Positions 62,388 to 64,000 of a DNA stretch of 64,000 nucleotides are shown piece after piece. Position numbers and translations under genes: made by a program. The stretch's first letter is position 1; every line of letters begins with the position of its first letter. This DNA is from Dirofilaria immitis (taxonomy: Eukaryota > Nematoda > Chromadorea > Rhabditida > Onchocercidae): contig JAKNDB010000088.1 in assembly GCA_024305405.1 (NCBI GenBank), forward strand, positions 2,126,001-2,190,000, in the 5' to 3' direction. The notes beneath the pieces are model-generated. The model saw only the letters and a program-made list of their open reading frames with translations. It had not been told where the DNA came from and did no database searches.

Positions 62388-63450
62388 TTTAAATGTTTAT
62401 TTTTTTAGTATGAAAATCTTTTATGTAAAATTTTAAATTTTTGTTCGATTTAAAACTACCACTGCATAAAGAACAACTGAAGAGTATCCTCTTTGCAATG
62501 AGTTACTATATGCTCTTTTAAATTACAACATTCTCAGCAGTGTATGGTTTCTCATCGGCATCACTCTGCCTATGTAATTGAGAATTGCGAGCAACTTTTC
62601 CCACATTCACTTTACGGCTATGAACTCGCATATGTTCTGTTAATGTTCTTTTTGAGTAAAATTTTTCTTACATTGCGGACAATTCTCGGACTTCTCACCG
62701 GTGTGAATTAGCATATGCCTCTTCAAATCTGATTTTCGAGTAAAATGTTTCTCACATTGCGAACAACCGTAGGGCTTCACACCGTTATGAATTTGCATAT
62801 GGATTTTCAAATTCCATAATAGCGTGAAACTTTTCCCACATGTCGAACAAATGTATGGTTTCTCACTGGTATGAGTTAGCATATGCTTTTTCAAATTGCC
62901 TGCCATTTCTTTTCCGCATACATTACATTTCTTTTTCGCTTTCTTTTTTTTCTTTTTTCTTTCTTCATCCGCTTCTTGAATCGGTAAATTCGATGGTTCA
63001 CTTTGTTCATCATTCATTACTTTATTTAATTTCGTTGACTCATTTTCTTCATTTTGAATTGATATGTTACATTGATCTGCTGCTTCTTTTATGTTCACTT
63101 TTGGAATTGATAAATCTAACACTTCTGTTTGTTCGTCATCTGTTCCCATCACTGATAAGTCCAACGGTTCAGTTTGTTTCTCATTCACTCCCATCATTGA
63201 TAAGTTCAATTGTTTTGTTATTTTTTCATTTAGTATTGATAAATCGAGCAGCTTCATCAGTTGTGGTTGTGCTTCCTCAAATTATGTTATATTATATTAA
63301 TTACCCATTTCATATTTCCTTAAAATTTTAAAATCTTGAAAACAATACTGTGTTAATTTTAATATATTATTTTTAATTAACTTACCGTTTGAATGTCGAA
63401 CAATTGAAAAACGACGAAAAAGAACAGATGAAATGTATGCTCATAAACAT
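62388..63450 (-). CDS. Zinc-finger protein with PxDLS-like motifs, right-arm copy
   Basis: Mirror of copy A: signal-peptide-like exon 63,450-63,386, main exon from about 63,275, first stop at 62,640. The 205-residue stretch from MKLLDLSI to the stop is identical to the left copy, including the linker HTSEKPY, the A5 run that truncates finger 4, and the T5 run in the upstream exon. The intron between the two exons is one A shorter than on the left (A4 versus A5). Confidence 0.7.
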
Positions 63451-64000
63451 TCTTGCAATTTCTAAAAAATATTCAAGTTTAGCAGCATACGACACAATTA
63501 TATTGAAGAAATATCTGATTGTGCGTCCTACAAAGAATTCGATCTTCAGAAGAAATTTTTTCTAACAAATGTTTTTCTAAATAAATTACATTTGAAAAAT
63601 ACAACCAATATTGATAAAATATGGCATTCCTCATTTATATCATATACATGACAAGTTATTTTTACTGAAAATCAGCTCAAGATATTCTACAGCAAAATTT
63701 GTACAACTTGTATAACTAAAGAAAAAATAATATTGTAGCAGAGAAAAGGTCAAAAGGTCTTTAGAAAATTATAGGAAAATAATTTTGTTTTCAAGACTCG
63801 TTTATTTACATGTTTATAGCAAAATATTCTCTAAGAAAGCAAATAAAGTGAAGCTTATAGATTAAAATTTGTAAAAGAAAATTTAATGCAAGAATAACTT
63901 GGTCATTTCTGTCAGCCTTAATTGTATAAATCGCCAATAATTGTATATATAAATACCCGTTAAGGTAGGAGTGTCAATCTAACTATAATAGAAATAGCAA

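Larger units (their letters stand above)
57285..64000 (-). repeat. Right arm of the palindrome, continuing beyond the window
   Basis: Inverted counterpart of 47,550-54,265; see that entry. At the last base of the window the match is still running, so the arm exceeds 6.7 kb or ends just outside. Confidence 0.95.

Overview
The window is AT-rich eukaryotic nuclear DNA with multi-exon genes, GT/AG introns of tens to hundreds of bases, and many microsatellites. The identifiable proteins are animal: HD-PTP/EGO-2, mitochondrial bL33, SRP receptor beta, a PH-domain Pro/Gly-rich protein and C2H2 zinc fingers. Gene style, AT content, BEL/Pao relics and a bacterial-type malic-enzyme fragment of the kind Wolbachia would donate best fit a parasitic nematode, probably a filarial (onchocercid) worm. 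The organism assignment is an inference.

Layout. 1-8064 (minus): most of an HD-PTP/EGO-2 gene, about 23 exons, running off the left edge before any PTP domain. 8065-14009: gene-poor, with a 26-copy 30-bp satellite-like array. 14010-17718 (plus): an eight-exon conserved-looking gene I do not recognise. 19504-21149 (plus): a four-exon four-TM membrane protein. 26525-28966 (plus): a PH-domain protein with Pro-rich and Gly-rich tails. 32.1-38.1 kb: an accessory block holding an inverted duplication, a C2H2 zinc-finger gene with a signal-peptide exon, two decayed sister copies, a small duplicated ORF family and a BEL/Pao gag relic. 38.1-46.5 kb: gene-poor AT-rich DNA with a roughly 235-bp (AAT)n tract.

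47.55-64.0 kb is an inverted repeat with visible arms of about 6.7 kb (47,550-54,265 and 57,285-64,000) around a 3.0-kb spacer. Left and right coordinates sum to 111,550-111,553 throughout, and in the stretches I compared the arms differ only in homopolymer length. Each arm carries a zinc-finger gene (tandem PxDLS-like CtBP motifs, a Lys-rich NLS and a probable signal-peptide exon), truncated SRP-receptor-beta fragments, a BEL/Pao integrase-tail relic and an apparently intact mrpl-33. The spacer holds a third diverged zinc-finger copy, a further decayed copy of its upstream region interrupted by a 231-bp malic-enzyme fragment, and more BEL/Pao debris. The right arm continues past the window.

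Many frames that are clear by homology are broken by one base at a homopolymer (HD-PTP three times, the 14-kb gene three times, the PH gene at least twice, the zinc-finger genes several times). This looks like residual long-read error more than mass pseudogenisation, so short open frames should be read with that in mind. The most interesting biology is two zinc-finger families that pair a putative secretion signal with nuclear features inside a recently amplified, repeat-rich locus.
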